Shown here: in pieces, positions 60,239 to 64,000 of the stretch | Layout: every line of letters starts with the position of its first letter | Numbering within the stretch: position 1 is the stretch's first letter | Source: Mucor racemosus | Lineage: Eukaryota > Mucoromycota > Mucoromycetes > Mucorales > Mucoraceae | NCBI GenBank assembly: GCA_027405735.1 | Contig: JAPEHQ010000026.1 | Span: forward strand, 62,001-126,000 | Direction: 5' to 3' | Length of the DNA: 64,000 nt | Program-made: the position numbers and the translations under genes | The notes under the pieces: generated by a model | Told to the model about the DNA's origin: nothing | Seen by the model: the letters and a program-made list of their open reading frames with translations, nothing else | Databases searched by the model: none

Positions 60239-61569
60239 TAGCATTCGCAAAATGACCGAGCCCAAGAGAGCGCAAGCAATTTCAGCAAGCATTTACCGAG
60301 TCTAAAATATTTGAAAATTACTCAAGCATACCCGAGTCTAAGCAACGGCTCGTCGAGCAGTTGTATATCGAACATTTTCAGTTTTGAAAGCAAGCAACCA
60401 AGAACCAAGCATAAATCAAGCATTATCTAATTTTTCAAAAAGTCAAGCAAGTCGGGCACGAGCATATAAGCAAGCGAGCAACTCCAAGTGCAAGCTCAAG
60501 CATGGTGCTACATATTTTCAGCGTGATACTGGTTCAAAATGTGATGAATTTTGACATTTTTAAAGTTAAAATTACGTAAATTAATTAAATTTGCAGTAAA
60601 TTACGATGTTATTTACTAAAATAAAAAAAATATAAAAATAAAAGCAGTAGAAATACAATTATAATCAGCTAAAGTTTTTATTACAAAAGATTTCTGAAGA
60701 GTTAAAATAATTGAAAAGTATGAGGGTATTTATAGTGATTTGGAGAACTTGGATACCATCAGACTTGAATGGATGTATATTTAGTAATCTTCCAGTTTTG
60801 AGTACATTGTTATTGATTTGATATTTTAAGGGGTAAATTGTATAGAGCATTGACCATAAGGGATTGTATGTCAAGTGTGACAATATCGACCTTTTGGGAA
60901 ATGGTTGTTTTTGTTTATTTCTGTTATATCTATTTTATGTAACCTTGATTTTTAAGGGGTAGTTTTTATATGCTTGAATCTTATTTATATTGATAGTGCA
61001 ACTACGATATAGATGAGTAGTTGACTAAATTGATATCTTTGTTTATTATCATTATTGATTTGGATAGAATCCTGTTTTGATATATATGTCATTTGTGTAA
61101 TTGATTGCGCCGTGATCAAGGGTGCTATCATCTACACGACATGTATGGTTCAAAAAGGGTATTTCATATTTTTAGCATGCGTTTGTTATTGTGTTCAATT
61201 GAAGCATTTGTTTATTATCGTTGTTCACATTTCAAGTGGCATCATATTTTATGAGCGACACTTGAAATTTAGGTTGTTTTATTTTATCAAGCGTTTTTAG
61301 TATGTAATTCCACTGCAAAATTATCCCTGTATTACATGCTTGCTTACTTGATTTGAAATCAGGCAAGCAAGCAGGTCTACACGCAAGCAAGCCTATTTTA
61401 ATTTGAAGCAATTCGAGCAAGCATACAAGCAAGCTTTCAATGTTTTCGTCGAGCACCAAGCAGGAAATTGCTAAATAATTTTAATCAAGCAATCTAAAGC
61501 AAGTAATAACATAAAAAAAGCGCAATTCAAGCGAGCCCAAGCATAGGGCTTGCTCAATTGCGGTCACTG
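60239..61569. mobile_element. hAT-like nonautonomous element 1
   Basis: 1,331 bp flanked by perfect 8-bp duplications GATAATCA at 60231-60238 and 61570-61577. The ends are imperfect inverted repeats: TAGCATTCGCAA on the left and, reading inward, CAGTGACCGCAA on the right. The 8-bp duplication and YAG ends are hallmarks of the hAT superfamily. Both subterminal zones (about 300 bp each) are dense in AAGCAAGC/GCTTGCTT words, which could be transposase binding sites. There is no transposase frame. The middle 720 bases (about 60606-61325) are absent from element 2. Confidence 0.78.
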
Positions 61570-61871
61570 GATAATCAAAATAATAATTCACATTATTACA
61601 GCTTAGACCTTATCATAAGTGGGTTCCAAAATCGATTTGTGAAATTGTTCAAAAAAACAAACTCGTTAAATGGCTCATGAACTACAAAGTAAGTTGAACT
61701 AGCAAATTAAATGGTTTTTGTACAGTTTTGGATTCTGCATCCACCGAAACAAAATATAGACAAATGTTTCACATTAGATTTTGTATAAAATATGATTGAA
61801 ATCTTGGAGTTTCTTGACGATACATACTGCTTTTTATAAATACGTTTTGAATGTAAGTAATTAGATAATGC

Positions 61872-62489
61872 TTGAATTGTCAAAGAAACAATATAAAAAA
61901 AGTAACAATTAGAAAGAACAAAAATGATCAGTTTCTCAACTGTTATAAAAAAATCAGAATAATGATAAAATTTTATTAAGAAGTAAAATATGGTTGCTTT
62001 TATATGTTTTTAGGTGTTATGGTTATCTCAGGCATCATCACACTATTGTAATCCTTTTAATTATATCATGGGAATAATCATCAAATTATGCCTTAAGGAT
62101 TATTCATCAATAATCCAACCAGCACACATCCATACGTTGCGATATTTGTGTGATGGTGCAAACGATATGGGAATTGAGATTATTAACACTGTGGGAATTG
62201 TCTTCTTTGAGTGTTGTGAGAATTAGTCTTTTGTTCATGATTATAAATGTGAGAAACAAGTTTGAATTATACCGTATTATTACGATAGAAGGACGTGGAC
62301 AAATATGGCCGAATACAAACCACTGTTTATAGTATTTATAAGGTGTAACACATATGGATTATGTCGTGGAGGTAAAATATACCATTTATGGACATGTTGA
62401 ATTTAGAGTTTCAATGTTACTTCAAATGTTTCTATTTGGATCTGGTAGTTATTAACATTGTAGAAGGCGGCATATACAGTTGACACAAC
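61872..62489. mobile_element. unassigned 618-bp block, possibly a separate insertion beside hAT-like element 2
   Basis: The block lies between R1 copy D and hAT-like element 2 and matches nothing else in the window. AATGC borders it on both sides (61867-61871 and 62490-62494), which could be a 5-bp target duplication. The alternative is that it is the left part of a larger element, because a perfect 8-bp GATAATGC flanks the whole 61872-63117 block. A 70-codon frame at 62014-62226 has no recognisable similarity. Confidence 0.4.
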
Positions 62490-62494
62490 AATGC

Positions 62495-63117
62495 TAGTGA
62501 TCGCAATCGAGCAGTGCGAGCATAAGCAAGCCAGGGAGCCCTGTGCTCGGGCTCGCTTGAATTGCGCTTTTTTTAGGTTATTACTTGCTTTAGATTGCTT
62601 GATTAAAATTATTTAGCAATTTCCTGCTTGGTGCTCGACGAAAACATTGAAAGCTTGCTTGTATGCTTGCTCGAATTGCTTCAAATTAAAATAGGCTTGC
62701 TTGCGTGTAGACCTGCTTGCTTGCCTGATTTCAAATCAAGTAAGCAAACACGTAACATAGAGCAATTTTATTTAATTTACGCAATTTTAGCTTTAAAAAT
62801 GACAAAATGCATCACATTTTGAACCAATATCAGGCTGAAAATATATAGTACTATGTTTACACTTGCACTCGGATTTGCTCGCTTGCTTATATGCTCGTGC
62901 TCGACTTGCTTGACTTTTTGAAAAATTAGATAATTCTTAATTTATGCTTGGTTCTTGGTTGCTTGCTTTCAAAACTGAGAATGCTCGATATGCAACTGCT
63001 TGACGAGCCGTTGATTAGGCTCGGGCTTGCTTGAGTAACTTTTAAATATTTTAGGTTCGGCAAATGCTTGCTGAAATTGCTTGCGCTCGCTTGGGTTCGG
63101 TCATTTTGCGAACGCTG
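62495..63117. mobile_element. hAT-like nonautonomous element 2 (inverted relative to element 1)
   Basis: 623 bp with ends TAGTGATCGCAAT and, reading inward from the right, CAGCGTTCGCAAA. The sequence is the reverse complement of the two outer thirds of element 1, including the peptide-like stretch at 62628-62750 that also appears at 61340-61459. GATAATGC at 63118-63125 is matched imperfectly on the left (AACAATGC, 62487-62494) but exactly at 61864-61871. It is an internal-deletion derivative with no coding capacity. Confidence 0.72.
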
Positions 63118-63595
63118 GATAATGCACAACAAAATTATCGATCGATTTAACCATTACTGAGTCTTCTAGCTACATTTTTCGTGGAGAAAACATGTTTTTT
63201 GTCTGTTTTTTTTTTCAATTCGAGAATTTGAGATGAGGGTATACACGTCTTTTTTTGAAGCAAAGCCGAGGATATTCTTTATACACATTTTTGAGGATAT
63301 CCCCACGAAAAGTCAATATTTTGAAAAAGACTAAATTGGGTCTGAGAGAGCTCAACGAGATGGATGACTTGAATGTAAAAAAACACTGCTCAATTTAACG
63401 AATATTTTGAAATCTACTTCAAAAATGTCAAAAAAATGAGGTAAAAAAAGGTGTTCAGAATTTTCATATTAAAATATGTTATAGAACACCTTGAATCTTG
63501 AAACAAGTAGGTTTCATTATTAGAAAGGGTTAGTATAGCTTGATTTTTTGCAGAGATATGAAGCGTTATAGTTTTTAATTGTTAGCAGTGAAACC

Positions 63596-63934
63596 CTTGG
63601 TCAAATACAGTATCTAAAGGATTTGTTCTTACTCATAGCGAACAGTATAACAAGTCGAAACCCCAAATTTATCGTTCGCTAAATCAGAGGTTTTGAAGAT
63701 CCAGGCTCATTTCTTAAAAAGTTGAATGATACTGGATTTGAAATCGCTTATGCTAAAAGTTATGCAGAAACAGTTGTAAAAGCATCCTTGTTTTCAAATA
63801 TTAAACAATTAAAATATAAGCAAAAATTAAAATTCAAGTCAAAAAGATATAAATGAAATCAGAAAGAAAAGGTTAATACATTGCTATAAATACTCTTTCC
63901 GATCTTATAAAAAAAACTGCCTCTGTATCTAACC
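63596..63934. other. short intergenic stretch before the last possible exon
   Basis: Unique AT-rich sequence after R1 copy D. A CTATAAATACTC box near 63884 lies about 50 bases before the ATG at 63935 and could be a TATA element for that gene. Nothing else recognised. Confidence 0.45.
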
Positions 63935-63987
63935 ATGAGCGTAGAGTATAAACTTGATTTACTACAGCAAAATTATTGTCAACACAA
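63935..63987 (+). CDS. possible first exon of a gene cut by the window end
   Basis: An ATG in good context (AACCATGAGC) starts MSVEYKLDLLQQNYCQH, after which a GTAGGAG sequence could be a splice donor. Without splicing the frame ends at a TAG right there. A TATA-like box sits about 50 bases upstream. The sequence is too short to recognise a family, and the gene, if real, continues beyond 64000. Confidence 0.28.
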
Positions 63988-64000
63988 GTAGGAGCAAAGA

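Larger units (their letters stand above)
60207..63595 (-). repeat. R1 dispersed repeat, copy D, interrupted by two or three insertions
   Basis: Segments 60207-60238, 61570-61871 and 63118-63595 are colinear with copy B (38800-39595). The gaps are filled by hAT-like element 1 (60239-61569) and by the block 61872-63117. The frame seen in copies A-C is disrupted here by stops and frameshifts (63160-63450). Compared with copy B it lacks the last 350 or so bases. Confidence 0.72.

Noticed and set aside
62014..62226. 70-codon frame in the 618-bp block
   Set aside because: No homology or motif recognised, and it is probably a chance frame in transposon-derived sequence.
1..64000. CRISPR arrays, bacterial operons or prophage
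   Set aside because: No regularly spaced direct repeats, no Shine-Dalgarno-led gene runs, and abundant spliceosomal introns show eukaryotic nuclear DNA.

Overview
This is a nuclear window from a filamentous, early-diverging fungus. The best fit is Mucoromycota, probably Mucorales. The sequence is AT-rich, most genes carry several short GT-AG introns (about 50-80 nt), genes are packed a few hundred bases apart, and the repertoire is fungal (Ssd1-like, Sec9-like, SAPS, Not4, Rat1, Prp38). A NELF-A-like gene argues against an ascomycete yeast. The species cannot be named from sequence alone. Exon joins were worked out by eye from splice sites and reading frame.

Layout. 1-3150 is gene-free and holds repeat copies. 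3151-7875 (+): an intron-rich CLC chloride/proton exchanger, then a Sec9/SNAP-25-type SNARE. 7876-13537 is a repeat graveyard: R1 copy A, a long-inverted-repeat element, R2 copy 2 split by an LTR-like insertion, and an R3 motif. 13538-20703 (-): an Ssd1-like RNA-binding pseudonuclease and a NELF-A-like elongation factor whose 830-nt intron may hold a small secreted-protein gene on the other strand. 21792-27445 (-): a nearly full-length LINE with 14-bp target-site duplications. 27963-38064 is a dense housekeeping block: F-box/LRR and Ste14/ICMT (-), then IST1, SAPS phosphatase subunit, Not4, TMEM50/Vps68-like and a zinc-finger membrane protein (+). 38065-49963: a proline/glutamine-rich gene (+) and Rat1 (-), bracketed by inverted R1 copies B and C. 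49964-59158: PPR protein (-), F-box-like protein (+), Prp38 (-) and NPC1 (+). 59159-64000: repeat-on-repeat insertions (R2 fragment, broken R1 copy D, two hAT-like nonautonomous elements), and possibly the first exon of a gene cut by the window end.

Themes. Several genes serve membrane traffic and endosomal/vacuolar function (CLC, Sec9, IST1, Vps68-like, NPC1) or RNA metabolism (Ssd1, NELF-A-like, Not4, Rat1, Prp38, PPR). These are ordinary dispersed housekeeping genes, not an operon or gene cluster. The less ordinary content is the NELF-A homolog with its nested gene candidate, and the layered transposon history that can be read from target-site duplications.
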